Source: Adiantum capillus-veneris
Taxonomy: Eukaryota; Streptophyta; Polypodiopsida; Polypodiales; Pteridaceae
Length of the DNA: 64,000 nucleotides
Assembly (NCBI GenBank): GCA_014529385.2
Contig: CM043962.1
Span: 127,355,470 to 127,419,469, forward strand
Reading direction: 5' to 3'
Below are positions 39,998 to 54,013 of the stretch, one piece after another. Positions within the stretch are counted from its first letter, which is position 1, and each line of letters begins with the position of its first letter. Below the pieces are notes generated by a model. That model did not search any database. It worked only from the letters and a program-made list of their open reading frames with translations, and was not told the DNA's origin. Both the position numbers and the translations under genes were made by a program.

Positions 39998-42900
39998 CCA
40001 TTAGAGAGGCCTACTACACGTCCAGGACATACACCAGCTAGATATCCACCACGACCACATATGAGTAGAGCTCAAAATACCTTCCTTGAGATACCGTGGA
40101 CATTGAAAATTTGTCTACCAAAGATCCTACCACTTATTTCACCATAGGGAGCCATGAGCCATAGCTCACTAGAGATTCCTATTGATCATGCTATAGATTT
40201 AGAGCTAGGCAAGAGTCATCCACTCAGGGATTCTAAGCTACAAAGTTATTTGATGGCACAGTCACGGGCTGATGTCCTTCCTAGACCCATTACTTGTGCT
40301 ATAGATTCTACTATCCATATGGAGCTAGGTGCTAGCCAGCCGTTTACCATTAGACAAAGAGCTAGAAGATTATAAGCTTTACTGTTTTGAGAGAGTTCTC
40401 TTATACCTCCTAGTTGCACTAGACCATTGACTTGAACATATTGACTATGGTGCATTAGATGCATGCATTTATATTAGAGGTAGTTTTTTCCTACGGGTTT
40501 TTTCCCTCTAGGTATCTAGGTTTGAGACCCTAGTTTAGGATTTCCTTCATTTGGTAGTAAAACTTTCACTACTATGCTGACACACCTTTCTAGGTGGAAG
40601 TGTCTTGCCTTATGATTTTGCAGCATAGATGGACTTCAACTTCCATACTGCATGGTTCCATTCAGCTTTAGAGTTATATGCCGATTTTCAGAGCTACTCA
40701 GGAGCTGCATCATATTTCTCCAGGTGTATCACTTCCTATGCAATATGTTTTTATACACCTATATTTGATTATTGTGGCTTTTTATGGTTTGATTGATTCC
40801 ATTGTATTATGTCTTGTTATCTGGAAGTACATATAAATAAATTGTACATGCTTTAATTAATTAAAGTAGAGTTTAGTCTTATTGATAAGCGTTGAGGTTA
40901 GGAGGCTGTGACTTTAGGTTAACTCATTTACTTGACCTGCCATTCCTAGTTGGAAGAATTATTTAAATGTTTGAGACCTTAACACTAGTTCTATAATTGG
41001 ACACTTAAGATTCCTACGACACTAAAGTGTCCTGTTTTTCTACCATGTTTTGGCAATTTATTTGTCAAGCTAGAAAGAAGTTTTTTACACCTTGCTTCTA
41101 CCATAGATTAGTTATGAGGGAAAGAAAACATTGGATTTTTCTCCATATGAAAATAAAATCTGTATGGAGAGAATTTCGGTAAGTTCAAAAGACATAAATT
41201 TTAGTAAAATTTCACGCTCTTTTGCCCAAAAAATCATAAAATTACTATATCTTTTTGTAGAGATGGCCTTTTTTATGTTTGTAAAAGCCAAGTGTTAGCA
41301 CTTAGTGTAAGAAAAAAATGGAATGGACTCCAGAGATAAGTTTTCAAGTCACATGCAGGTTATAGACATAATTTCATACTTGCGCATGTGCTAAATAAGA
41401 GCATAATTTTGGTCTTTCAAAGGTCCCCTCATGAAATTGGTACTATTCTAGTGCAATTTGACAACTACAAATGACTTTATATGTTTAAACGAAGAAACTA
41501 CGTATTTTTTGGGCTCCCTAACTCAATTAAATTTCGTTGCTTGAACTCTATCTTGAATTCTTTATCATGCAAAAACTCTTGAAAATCTTGAGTTCTCCAT
41601 AACAACATTGAAACCAAGGTTTTAGTCACTCCAATTATATATGTACCACGTACTTTGATACATTTGATTGATCTACATGGAAAGTTTGATATTATTTGAG
41701 GTTTTGAATGCTTATCTCTCAAGAATGAAAATATGAAAGTTTTCTCTTATGCAGTTTTGAATATTTAAAATGATCCAATAATTGTTGCATACCAAAGCAC
41801 TTCTACTTGCCATCTTGAGTGCTCAATGGAAAGGGCAAGCAATGTATCACTTTCTAAAACTCACAAATACATCAGAAACATATATTTCTTTGTTACAACG
41901 ATATGCTTGAAATGACCATATCAAACACATGGAACTTTCCATTATTTTATACACTCCAAATTCACTTTTCTTGCATATGAAACTTTTAATTATCTATAGC
42001 AAAATTGTGGAAGAGTCACCTAAAAATTTTCTACAAGGTCGCTTTATTTTTTTCTTGAGCTTATAAAGGCGATTTCTTCAAAGCGTCAATTGCAATCTTA
42101 CGAGGGTCAACTTGATGAGTATAGTTCTTGATCATGATAGATTCTAAAATGCAAGGTTATATTTTTTAAAGACTCTCTAGCTAACATATTTAAACATATC
42201 AAGAGGGTTTTCTTAAATAAACTATCTAATGCAAGTAGCATTTAATTTAAATTTGTTAAAAAAGGACACTCAAAGTGTCCTGTTTTGGTACCAAACTAGT
42301 GTTAAGAGGGTTTTAGGCATAGAGAGGCTTGCTCACTTCGCAACAAAGAGAACTGGTAAAAATACAAAGGACATGGAAGCACACAAGTGCCACAAGTGTA
42401 AAAGCTTAACCTGGAGAGAATTCCTAGCTAGATTTTGGCACTTCACTCACTTATAGCCTATGACATTAGAGTCCTAGAGATTCCCAGTGGGGCTCTTTTC
42501 CTTGAGAAGCAAAAAACCTCGGGAATACAAAATAAGCACTCACAAAAAATGCTTTAAAAACAATGTGAAAAAAAAGAAAAAGAAAAGAGTAAAATAATGA
42601 AAGAGAAAAAGAAAAGACTTCCATTGAGCTTAAAGTAAAAAATTCAAGCTTTTGTTTGGAGTTGTATAGTTAGTTCGCTTACTCTCCTCATGAACAAAAT
42701 AGGGAATCTTGCATTTATATAATGTTTCTAACTTAGCTAGTACTAGAGTGACAGTTTTAACCCTTCGTCATAGCTAACTAACTGATAGACTCATCCATAA
42801 GCCCAAAACTCTTATTTAATTATTTTAGTAAGTGCAGTTTGTTTGTCTTTTATTGGCAGTTTAACAATTCATAAGTCTTTGCACTTAGTCATTTTATGAT

Positions 42901-43030
42901 GTGCGTTACTTTTTCGTATGACTAATTTGACACATGATTATGCTTGCTACTTCGTTGCCTTTTGTCTTTTGTAGGCACATTCTTCCTCGAGCGTTCACCA
43001 CGACCTATCTTTGTCGGGGATGACAAAGCC
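39998..43030 (+). mobile_element. Family X internal region, copy 1, right part and 3' untranslated region
   Basis: The first 380 bp continue the degenerate ORF region (compare 51345-51710 and 56735-57105). The rest, about 2.6 kb, is AT-rich and non-coding, ending in a TTTGTCGGGGATGACAAAG block before the polypurine tract. The equivalent block is at 58500-58524 in the third unit. The long 3' untranslated region is typical of large non-autonomous elements. Confidence 0.75.
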
Positions 43031-43044
43031 GAGGAAGGGGGGAA
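43031..43044 (+). promoter_or_regulatory. Polypurine tract of family X
   Basis: GAGGAAGGGGGGAA sits directly before the LTR at 43045, marking it as the 3' LTR of copy 1. Confidence 0.92.
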
Positions 43045-43834
43045 TGTTGGATGCATCAAACGTCAGAAGCCATTTTCACCTTCTCATGGATAATATTTTT
43101 CCATTTGCTATGTATCTATTCATGGGCTCACATTGAGTTTCAAGTTGTATCTGTTTATTCACTTCATGTACTTTGGACGGTCGACCATTATAACTTTTAA
43201 AACCCTAGGTATATAAGTGAATGTAGCTCATGTGAAAGGGGAGATATCATTTTGAGAGAACCCTAGAGTAGAGAAGGAGAAGGAGGCTATGGAGGTGGAA
43301 GCATGGAGCCGCATGTACTCTCTTCACGAACTGATTATATGCATGCAATGAAGATGAGTCCTTTTGTCTTTCTCTTGCTTTTCAGTAAGTTGTGTATTAG
43401 TGTCTTGATGTTGTAGATTAAGAACTTTTTCCTCTCTAATTCTTGATTTCCTATTGTATGTTTGATTCTAGTAGTGTGTGCATGATTAGATTAGTGTGTA
43501 GATTAAGGATTTGTGCATGCATTGCTCTAATCATAACTCCATGAGCTTGGGTGAGCTTGTGATTAGGTTTTGACCACGAGGATTAGCAGAGAATGCAATG
43601 ATTATAAACCTTGATTAGTATAAGGGTTAGCATGTGTGCATACACTAATATCCTTCATTAGTTGTCTCTTTTTCCTATTATAGATAGTCTCATGTGATTT
43701 CCCCAATCAATTCTATCTCATTTCTCTCACACAATCACCCATGTGTGATGTTTCCATACCCTAGCCGGGTCGCTACCATCCTTGGATTGATAATTTTGTT
43801 GATTATTTGGAGCTATGCTACAAGGGAGCTAACA
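43045..43834 (+). mobile_element. Family X LTR shared by copies 1 and 2 (790 bp)
   Basis: It runs TGTTGGATGCATC ... GGGAGCTAACA. It has a polypurine tract on its left and a primer-binding site on its right, so it is the 3' LTR of one unit and the 5' LTR of the next. Other copies are at 52058-52644 (truncated) and 58538-59318. TATATAAG at 43210-43217 is a strong TATA box. Confidence 0.93.
43210..43217 (+). promoter_or_regulatory. TATA box in family X LTR
   Basis: TATATAAG about 165 bp into the LTR. The equivalents near 52210 and 58702 are changed to CATATAAG and TATACAAG. Confidence 0.6.
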
Positions 43835-43855
43835 TTTGGCGCCACTCTCCGAGAC
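43835..43855 (+). promoter_or_regulatory. Primer-binding site of family X
   Basis: TTTGGCGCCACTCTCCGAG begins right after the LTR. The TGGCGCC core is shared with the nested element, but the following bases differ, so a different tRNA or a decayed site is possible. Confidence 0.75.
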
Positions 43856-45675
43856 GGTAGCCTAAGCCAGAGGAATGTCTTTGAGTATAATCGAGTGTTT
43901 AGGTAGAAAACCCCCAATTTTGCACTAATTGATCACTAATTTTTGACCAATCTGCTACCAATTGAAGTGCTTTACGTGTGTGTATGCCTAATCAGAGGTT
44001 TAGTCATTATTCTTTTGATATGAGCTTGTAATTTTTTTAACTAAAATTGAATGATTTTTTAGTGTGTAATTAAGGAATTTTTCCTAATTAGGCTCTTTGA
44101 TTACTCTCTAATGAAACGTGCTTTTGTGGAACACATTGGTAAATCGTTGATTAGAGTTGTGATTATTATTCTTATGTGTTTAATTTCATTGAAAATGATG
44201 CTACACGTGAGATTTTGTGCTCAATTGATTGTAGGTGAAACGTCGTTAAGCGTTGCTAGTACACACACATGTGTCTAGGCATCAATTGGAGTTGGAAATC
44301 CATATGTTGCTCATGAAATTGTAAGTGCACTAACCCACTCATTTGCTGATTTGATTTGCAGGTTTGATTAAAGTTTGTTTACACAAAAGATTAGTGTAAC
44401 TTTAAGTGCAATTAGTATGTCCATGTGAAGACAAAGTGCGCACTTTTGAATGATAATTACGGCTTACTTGGTGCCAATTAGAATTGTGGAAGACAATGAC
44501 TTGGTTGATGATGTTATAAAAATGATGATTTATATTTTGTGATTGCTTAAATCGCATCGTTATGCCGCCGAAATTGTGTGTGTGCACTAATTACCGGATT
44601 TATGCTTAATTTTGCTAGTTTTTGCACACATAATTGAACTAGTATCTGGTTGCAAATTGATGTGTTATTGACTGCATTGCAAAGTACAAAGCACAATAAT
44701 CAAACATATGTGCAAAATTTTTCCTAATTGCATTATTAAGTTTGCTAATTTTTGGGTCAAAATTGGGAAAAAAGGAGGCCAAAAATGGTGTATTTTACAT
44801 TGATTTGATTGTCAAATGCATCGAAAATTGATTGGGACTGTAATCTTGACGTTCTAAGTGCTGAAAATAAAATAACGACTTGCATATTTTTCAAAAAGAA
44901 TTCGGCTAATTTGTGGTAATTATTTCGTTAACTTTTGGCATTTTAGCATTTTTTGTGCTAATTTAGTGCGTAAAATTGTTCAGTTTTTAACAAAAACTGA
45001 TGAAATTGTATAAATATGATGTGAAAAATCGACCCAAGGTGGAAATTTCAAAACGATGAACTCTTGCTAATTTTTTGGTTGTTTTTAGCACTTTTTGAGT
45101 ATTTTTTAATAATTTTACCTTCTCGTGTATTAATTTTGTTGCATTTGTGTATATTTTCACCCGCCCTGCCTCCGTGACCACTGGACCCTGCTCAACCTCA
45201 CTTGCATCCACGTTTGCACTTACCTTGTCCCGTACTCGTTGCCCCGGTGCACACACTCTCTAACCAATCCCCACTCCTTGACCTCGTGTGACCCAACCCC
45301 TGACCTCGTGTGACCCAATTACCCCTGCGCACACACACATTAAAAAAAAGCAAAACAAACAAAAGAAGAAAAGACAAAAGACTTTTTTTAAAGAAAGACA
45401 AGAAAGTCAACACACAAAGAAACATACACACAAACACACACACGTTTTCTCTCTCGCGCACACACGAGACAAAAAAAAAAAGCCAAAAACTCAAACAACA
45501 AATTTTTTTGTTTCTTTTCTTTTCTCTGTTTTGTTTCTCTTCATTGCATTGCACATGCATCAGACATCCGCACACGCCCCGTTCACACACATTTAAGCAC
45601 GAATAGACACATTTAGAGCTCCGAGAGTCATTTTATCCGAAATTGTTCGATTTTGTCGATTTGAGCCATTTTTAG
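43856..45675 (+). other. Family X leader, copy 2
   Basis: Long AT-rich non-coding leader. From about 45340 to 45480 it is a purine/CA-rich stretch (AAACAAAAGAAGAAAAGAC and ACACAC runs). ORFs there on both strands are products of the simple sequence. The same leader recurs at 52645-54365. Confidence 0.65.
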
Positions 45676-48475
45676 CATATTCGATCCAAATCACACACAC
45701 AGACTTTGTTTGACACGAATTTTGATTTTGGGTCTACGATTTTCAGATTACACGCTTTAGAGCTATTTCACACACAATATTGCATTTTGGCTCGATTTGA
45801 CCGCAGAGTCCCACGATTGACCATATTTGACCTCAATTTGCGATAGAGATTCGTTTTGGCCTTAATATTGACCAAATTTAGCTAATTAGAGCCTGTTCAC
45901 ACACGAGATCTTGATTTGGCCACTTTTAGCTATTTTTAGCACACCGACGCACGATTAGAGCTCGATTTCGTTACTAGACCTACATTTGGCTACGACTTTA
46001 ACCGAGTGACCGATTTTGGATTCGGATTACCACTTTGAAAGCCATTCATTGCCAGATTACGCCTTGCACCTAGTGCATTGGTTTATTGTACCCTAGCACC
46101 AGATTTGACCTAGACTGCTAGACTTTGGCAGTCATGGATCTTGAGGCCATATTTGATCGGTTATTATGGATCCATTACGAGTTAGTTGGATTACCTGTGC
46201 ACATTCATGTAGATACCATCAGAGGTATATCTAGATTTAGCCCACCCCCAGATTTCAGATTCTTAGAGCCTGAGCACATGCCACATTGCCAGGTCATCTT
46301 CTTAATGGTGTTGGTACAGTATATAGACCCATGAAGGAGGATAGTTCGGAGCATACCACTTCAGCCCATCTTGAGGATTGGAGAGACACACTTGAGCCAC
46401 CACAATCTGCATCATTGTGAGTGTGTGACATAGATCCATATATACGGATGAGGATAGGAGGTTTTACATGAGAGAGCTTGCTAGCTCTGGAGAGTATCCC
46501 TTCTATGATACAGCGATTGTGATCCCCCCAGGTTCCTTCCAGGTACCTACAAGAGTGTCCATGATATAATTCTACATATGTACTACTATGTGACTATGAT
46601 ATTCTCCTTCACGGCCTAGTGATATTGAGCATACAATAGATATGATGACTGTGCAGCCTATAGGACTTTGATCACCTCCAAGATTTCCATCCTCACCACC
46701 ATCTAGGAGACTGACCTTAGCAGAGATCATAGCAGAGGCTAGGGCAGATATGGAGTGTAGGATGTAGAGCCACACTAGTGCACAACGAGAGCCACGAGTC
46801 ACAGAGACAGCTACACCTCAGATTTTGCATGTTCCTACTATTAGCACACCGGCTAGAGAGGTTGTAGACATGGTACCAACTTCCACATTGCAAGCCATGA
46901 GCACACCAGATACTGAGATTTCCAACTCACATACACCAAATTTACCGATGATTGCTAGATCACCTAGAGCCACCATGCAGGCCCAAGCCGAGACTAGGGT
47001 TGACACTCTGAGTATTGAGGACCGAGATGAGATTGTGCTACATTTTGTAGGTCATAAAGGAGCCATGCCTTGGTTTCTTGACCATGACGGACATTCCTAT
47101 ACCATTAGTACCTTCTCAGACGACATACACCCTTCTATACTGCAGATAGCCAGAGTTCAGAGGAGACATTTTGGTACAATTGAGTTCTTTACCGATGAAC
47201 TCAAGGGCACATACATGTCCTTGCCAACCATCCCCTATGATGCTATTGACAGAGCACATCCCGATGATTGTTTAGATACCCATGTACACCCTTGGATAGT
47301 GCATTTAAGTAGACTGGAGCACACATTGACTTATGTTGATAATTGTGGGTGTAGATAAAAATATGAGCAGACGAGATGGTATATTGAGCCAGCCATGAGT
47401 GTTATGGCATATCTTATTAAAGATCTTTGCGATAGGATTTATAGGGACCCATTGGGTGAGATTTATTATTTACCTCCTAGATAGATATCCTGTACCAGGT
47501 CACCTCCTAGAGCTTCATCACCTAGAAATATTTTTCCACAGAGCATAGTTGATCAGCTGCGATCTAGAGTGATTGAGATGAATAGGAGGAATGCTAAGAT
47601 TGACGATATGACGAGTACACTAGAGGGCCCTACCATGGAGCCACCTACATTGCCAATTCCAGAGGTCGATACTTGTTCTACGAGGGATGTACAGCCTAGT
47701 GAGATTTCTCCTACACTAGTGACGAGCACTGAGCCACTAGAGATTGATAGAGTGCTAGATTCCATAGCTATTATTGATGATCCCCTTGCACCTATCATAG
47801 AGGTAGATGTCCCACCACAGCCTATACATGAGGAGATAGTCGATGCACATGACCATGAGAGTGTTGACATTACTACAGACCCTTTAGAGACCGAGATACC
47901 TATAGAGATAAGTGCCTGCATAGAGACACCTACTAATGAGAATTCACCACCAAATTCGTTGATGATTGAGCACAGAGACCCCCCATGTGAGACACGGACA
48001 TATGAGGTATTTAGAGACCATGACCGTCAGCCCCTGAGTGTAAACGTCACAAATTAGGATCCACAGACCCCTTTGACGAGAGTGACTTCTACCATTGTAC
48101 TTGAGATACGTTGAGCAGTAGAGCCTACATTAGAGGATGCTCCCACTAGGAGTAGTCCCACCCATGAGCCACCTAGGAAATATCAGGCCTATAGCTAAAT
48201 ATCGAGAGCTTATGATAAGACTACTAGACATGTTTATGTGCTTCGCACAATGACACATGTTAGAACCTTTAGCTAGTTTGGATTGAGCGCCACAACAGAC
48301 ATGATGGACAGTCACATGGTTGGCTCACATCTAGGCAGTCACTAGAGGCATAGGGATTCTATAGAGGACATAGACAAATTCGGTTTCATAGAACACAGAC
48401 CATTGCACATTCTGCTAGATCTACTACAGTTTCTTTGACCACACCTATGCCATAGAGATCTATACCATTTCCACG
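45676..48475 (+). pseudogene. Family X degenerate ORF, copy 2, first tandem unit (2.8 kb)
   Basis: It begins CATATTCGATCC and contains open stretches at 46125-46334, 46825-47358 and 47569-48057. The middle one (178 codons) is the best preserved piece of the unknown protein: DEIVLHFVGHKGAMPWFLDH, FFTDELKGTYMSLPTIPYD, HPWIVHLSRLEHTLTYVDN. The third is acidic and Pro/Thr-rich (SEISPTLVTSTEPLEIDRV). Many TAG and TGA codons interrupt the frame. No retroviral-type domain is seen. The unit ends at 48473-48476, joined directly to the start of a second unit. Confidence 0.75.
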
Positions 48476-51350
48476 CATATTCGAGCCAGATCACACACAC
48501 AGACCTTGTTTGACACGGATTTTGATTTTGGGTCTACGATTTTTCAGATTACACGTTTTAGAGTTGTTTCACCTGCAATATTGCATTCTGGCTCGATTTG
48601 ACCATAGAGTCCTATGATTGACCATATTTGACCTCGACTTGCAATAGAGATTTGTTTTGGCCTTGATATTGACTAAATTGAGCTAGTTAGAGCTTGTTCA
48701 CACGCAAGATCTTGATTTGGCCGCTTATGGCTTTAGTACACCGACGCGCGATCAGAGCTTGATTTGGTTACTAGACCTACATTTGGCTATAACTTTGACC
48801 GAGTGACCGATTTTAGATTTCGCTTACCATTTGGATAGCCATTCATTGCCAGATTACGCCTTGAACCTAGTGCATTGCTTTATTGTCCCCTAGCACTAGA
48901 TTTGACCTAGATTGCTAGACTTTGGCAGTCATGGATCTTGAGGCCATATTTGATCGATTATTATAATCCATGGTGAGATAGATGGATTACCTATGTACAT
49001 CCATGTAGATACCCATCAGAGGTATATCCATATTCAACCCATAGATAGCCAGGCACCCAGATTTCAAATGCTTAGAGCCCTGGGCACATGCCACATTGCC
49101 AGATCATCTTCTTGATGGTGTTGGTACAATATATAGACCCATGATGGAGGATAGTCCAGAGCATATCAATTTAGCCCAACTTGAGGATTCCAGAGACCCA
49201 CTTGAGCCGCCACATACTGCATCATTGCGAGTGTGTGACACTCGACCCATATATACGGATGAGGATAGGAGGTTTTCCATGAGAGTACTTGCTAGATCTG
49301 GAGAGTATCCATTCTGTGATACAAGGATTGTGATCCCCCCAGGTTCCTTCTGAGGTACCTACAGGAGTGTCCATGATGATTCTACATATGTATTACTATG
49401 TGGACTACGATATTCTCCTTCACGGACTACTGATACTGAGCATACAATAGATATGATGACTATGCAGCCTAGAGGAATTCGATCACCTCCAAGATTTTCA
49501 TCCTCACTACCATCTAGGAGACTTACCTCAACAGAGATCATAGTAGAGGCTAGGGTAGATATAGAGCGTAGGATGCAAAGCCATACTAGTGCACAACCAA
49601 AGCTACGAGCCACAAAGAAAGCTACACCTCAGATTTTGATTGTTCCTACTATTAGCATACATGCTAGAGAGGTTGTAGACATGATACCAACTTCCACATT
49701 GCCAGCCATGAGCACACTAGATATCGAGATTTCCAGCTCACATGCACCAAATTTACCAATGATTTCTAGATCACCTAGAGCCACCATGCAGGAACAAGCC
49801 GAGCTTAGGGTTGCAAGCTTAGGGTTGAAACTCGGAGTAGAGATGAGATTGTGCTACATTTTGTAGGCCATATAGGATCCATGCCTTGGTTTCTTGACCA
49901 TGACGGACATTCCTATACCAGAGGTATCTTCTCAGACGACATAGACCATTCTATATGGTAGATAGTTAGCATTTAGAGGAGAAATTTTGGTACGGCTGAG
50001 TTCTTTACCGATGATCTGAAGGGTAGATACATGTCCCTACCGACCAGCCCATATGATGCTATTGACATAGCACATCTTGATGATTGTTTAGATACCCATG
50101 TACATCCTAGGATAGTGCAGTTATGTAGATTGGAGCACACATTGATTATTTGATTATTTTGGGCATAGATACAAATATGAGCAGACGAGATGGTATATTG
50201 AGTCAACCATGAGTATTATGGCATATCTTATTGGAGATCTTCGCGATAGGATTATAGGGACCAATTAGGTGAGATTTATTATTTGATGATTGGATTGCCC
50301 TTTTCTCCACGGAATGTCCAGAATACTAGACAGATACCCACCGAGAGTTCACATACACCTCCTAGACAGATGAAGAGGACGAATGCTAAGATTGACGATA
50401 GGACAAGTACACTAGAGGGCCCTACTATGGAGCCACCTACATTGCCAATTCCAGAGGTTGATACTTGTTCTACGAGGAATGTACAACCTAGTGAGATTGC
50501 TCCTGCACTATAAACGAGCACTGAGCCAGTAGAGATTGATAGAGTGCCAGATTCCATAGCTATTATTGATGGTCGTTTTGCACCTATCATAGAGGTAGAT
50601 GTCCCACCATAGCCTATACATGAGGAGATAACCGATGCACATGACCATGAGAGTGTCGATATTACTACAGAGCATTTAGAGACCGAGATGCCTATAGAGA
50701 CAGATGCCTGCATAGAGACACTTACTCATGAGCTTTCACCGTGCCACATTCATTGATGATTGAGAACACAGAACCCCAATGTGAGACACGGACAGATGAG
50801 GTCCTTAGGGACCATGACTGTCACCCCCCGAGTGCAGACATCACACATTAGGATCCACAGACCCCTTTGACGAGAGTGACCTCTACCATTGTACTTGAGA
50901 TACCCCAAGAGGTAGAGACTACATTAGAGGATGTTCCCACCAGGAGTAGTCCTACACATGAGCCACCTAGGACATATCAAGCCTATAGCTCATCATCGAG
51001 AGCTTATGATAGGACTCCTAGACATGTTTATGTGCCTCACACAATGACCGTCATGTTAGACCTTTAGCTAGTTTGGATTGAGCGCCATAACACACATGAT
51101 GGACTATCACATGGTTGGCTCACATCTAGGCAGTCACTAGAGGCACAGGGATTCTATAGAGGACATAGACAAATTTGGGTTCCTAGACCACAGGCCATTG
51201 CACATCCTAGACAAATTTGTCTATAGAGGACATAGACAAATTTGGGTTCCTAGACCACAGACCATTGCAGATCCTCCTAGATCTACTATAGTTTATTTGA
51301 CCACACTTATGCCACAGAGATGTAGACCATTTTCCTGACCATTAGGCCTA
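48476..51350 (+). pseudogene. Family X degenerate ORF, copy 2, second tandem unit
   Basis: It repeats 45676-48475 from CATATTCGAGCC onward with diverged sequence. Open stretches at 49096-49353 and 49453-49866 cover parts of the protein that are broken in the first unit (PIYTDEDRRFSMRVLARSG, SRSPRATMQEQAELRV). A local duplication of ACAAATTTG...CATAGACAAATTTGGG lies at about 51170-51265. The unit continues into the X 3' region at about 51351. Confidence 0.72.
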
Positions 51351-52057
51351 CTCCACACCAAGGACATACACGAGCTAGATATCCCCGACCACATATGAGG
51401 AGAGCTCGACATACCTTCCTTGAGATATCGTGGACATTAAAAATTTGGCTTCCAAAGAGCTTACCACTTATTACACCATAGGGTGCCATGGACCATAGCT
51501 CACCAGAGATTCCTATTGATCATGCTATTGATTTAGAGCTAGGTAAGAGATCCACTGAGGGATTCTAAGCTACAAAGTTATTTGACAACACAGTCACAGG
51601 CTGATGTTCGTCCTAGACTCATTACTTGTGTTATGGATTCTACCATCCATTTGAGGCTAGGTGCTAGCCAGCCATTGACCATTAGATAGAGAGCTAGAAG
51701 ATTACAGGCTTGATTGTTTTAGAGAGTTCTCTTATCCCTTTTAGTTGCACTAGACCATTGACTTGAGCACATTGACTATGGTGCACTAGATACACGCTTT
51801 TATATTAGAGGCACTTTTTTCCTACGGGTTTTTTCCCTCTAGGTATCGAAGTTTGAGACCCTAGTTTAGGATTTCCTTCATTTTGTAATAGAACTTTCAC
51901 TACTATGGTGACACACCTTTCTAAGTGGTAGTGTCTTGCCTTATGACTTTGCAACATCGATGGACTTTAGCTTCCAAATTGCATGGTTCAATTGAGCTTA
52001 AGAGTTATATGACGATTTCCACAGCTATATTGAGGAGCTGCATCATATTTCTCCAGG
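51351..52057 (+). mobile_element. Family X 3' region, copy 2, truncated
   Basis: It matches 40020-40720 and 56745-57455 up to CATCATATTTCTCCAGGTGT, then jumps straight to LTR sequence. The distal 2.3 kb of the 3' untranslated region and the polypurine tract are missing. Confidence 0.75.
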
Positions 52058-52644
52058 TGTTGGATGCATCCAAAGTCAACAACCATTTTCACCTTCTCAT
52101 GGACATTATTTTTCCATTTGCTATGTATATATTCATGGGCTCACATTGAGTTCCAAGTTGTATCTGTTTATTCATTTCATGTACTTTGGGCGGCCGGACA
52201 TAACTTTTAAAACCCTACGCATATAAGTGAATGTGGCTCATCTGAAAATGAGAGATATCATTTTGAGAGAAACCTAGAGTAGAGAAGAAGAAGGAGGAGG
52301 CTATGAAGGTGGAAGCATGGAGCCGCATGTACTCTCTTTGCGGACTGATTGCATGCATGCAATGAGGATGAGTCCTTTTGCCTTTCTCTTGCTTTTCATT
52401 AAGTTGTGTATTAGTGTCTTGATGGTGTAGATTAAGAACTAATTGCTCTCTAATTCTTGATTGCCTATTGTTTGTTTGATTCTAGTAGTGTGTGCATGAT
52501 TAGATTAGTGTGTAGATTAAGGATTTGTGCATGCATTGCTCTAATCGTAACTCCATGAGCTTGGGTGAGCTTGTGATTAGGATGTGACCACGAGGATTAG
52601 TAGAGAATGCAATGATTAAAAACCTTGATTAGCATAAGGGTTAG
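52058..52644 (+). mobile_element. Family X LTR, 3'-truncated copy
   Basis: It starts TGTTGGATGCATCC and matches the 43045 LTR to ...ATAAGGGTTAG, then continues in leader sequence. About 200 bp of LTR end, the primer site and about 160 bp of leader are deleted. Confidence 0.88.
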
Positions 52645-53964
52645 GGTCATCACTCTTTTGATATGAAATTGCAAAAAAATTGACTAAAATTGAGTGTTTT
52701 TTGAGTGTGTAAGTAGGGATTTTTTCCTAATTAGACTCTCCAATTACTCTCTAATCACATGTGATTTTTGTGCTACACATAGCTAAATCGTTGATTAGAG
52801 TTGTGATTATTATTCTTGTGTGTTTAATTTCATTGGAAAAGATGTTACACATGAGATTTTGTGCTCAATTGATTGTAGGTGAAATACAATTAAGCGGTTG
52901 CTAGTACACACACGTGTGTAGGCGTCAATTGGAGTTGGAAATCGACGCGTTGCTCATGAAATTGTGAGTGCACTGATCCACTGAATTTTTGATATGATTT
53001 GCAAGTTTGATCACGCAAAAGATTAGTGTAAATCTAAGTGCAATTAGTGTGTCCATGTGTAGACAAAGTGCACACTTTTGAGTGCTAATTATGGCTTAAT
53101 TGGTGCCAATTAGAATTGTGAAAGGCAATGATTTGTTTGATGATGTTATAAAAATGATGGTTCATATTTTTTGATTTCTTAAATTGCACCGTACGCCGTC
53201 GAAATTGCGGTAGAAATTGTGTGTGTACACTAATTACCGGATTTAGGCTTAATTTTACTAGTTTTTGTACACATAATTGAACTAGTACTTGGTTGTAAAT
53301 TGATGTGTAACTGATTGCATTGCAAAGTTCAAAGCACAATAATCAAGCATATGTGCAGAAATTTGCTTAATTGCATCATTAAGTTTGCTAATTTTTTGGT
53401 CAAAATTGGGAAAAAAAAAGACAAAAACGATCAATTTTGCATCGATTTGATTGTCAAATGCATTGAAAATTGATTGGAATTGTAATCTTGATGTTCCAAG
53501 TGCTGGAAATTCAGTAGGAGTTGCATTCTTTTTTTAAAAAAAAGGCTAATTTTTGGTAATTGTTTTATTAATTTTTGGCATTTTTAGCATTTTTGTGCTA
53601 AATTAGTGCTTAAAACTGGTTAAGTTTTATCAAAAATTGATAAAACTGTAAAAATCTGATGTGAAAAATCAATCCATTTTTTTTTTTTGAAATGATGAAC
53701 TCTCGCTAAGTTTCTGGTTGTTTTTAGCATTTTCGGGTATTTTTTGGATAATTATACCTTCTCGGATTTTTTTTTTCTAACTTTGTTGCATTCGGGTATA
53801 TTTTCACCCACCCCGCTTTTGTGACCATCGGTCCCACTCAACCTCGCCTGCATCTATATTTGCACTTACCTTGTCCCGCACTCGTTGCCCTTGTGCACAC
53901 ACTCTCTAACCAGTCTCCACTCCTTGACCTTGTGTGACTCAACCCCTACGCACGCACGCGCGCG

Positions 53965-54013
<49 letters not shown>

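Noticed and set aside
47553-47921. Ser-rich minus-strand ORFs repeated in each X copy (also 26912-27280, 50279-50713, 55812-56159)
   Set aside because: They are antisense shadows of the conserved plus-strand X frame; their conservation follows from that frame.
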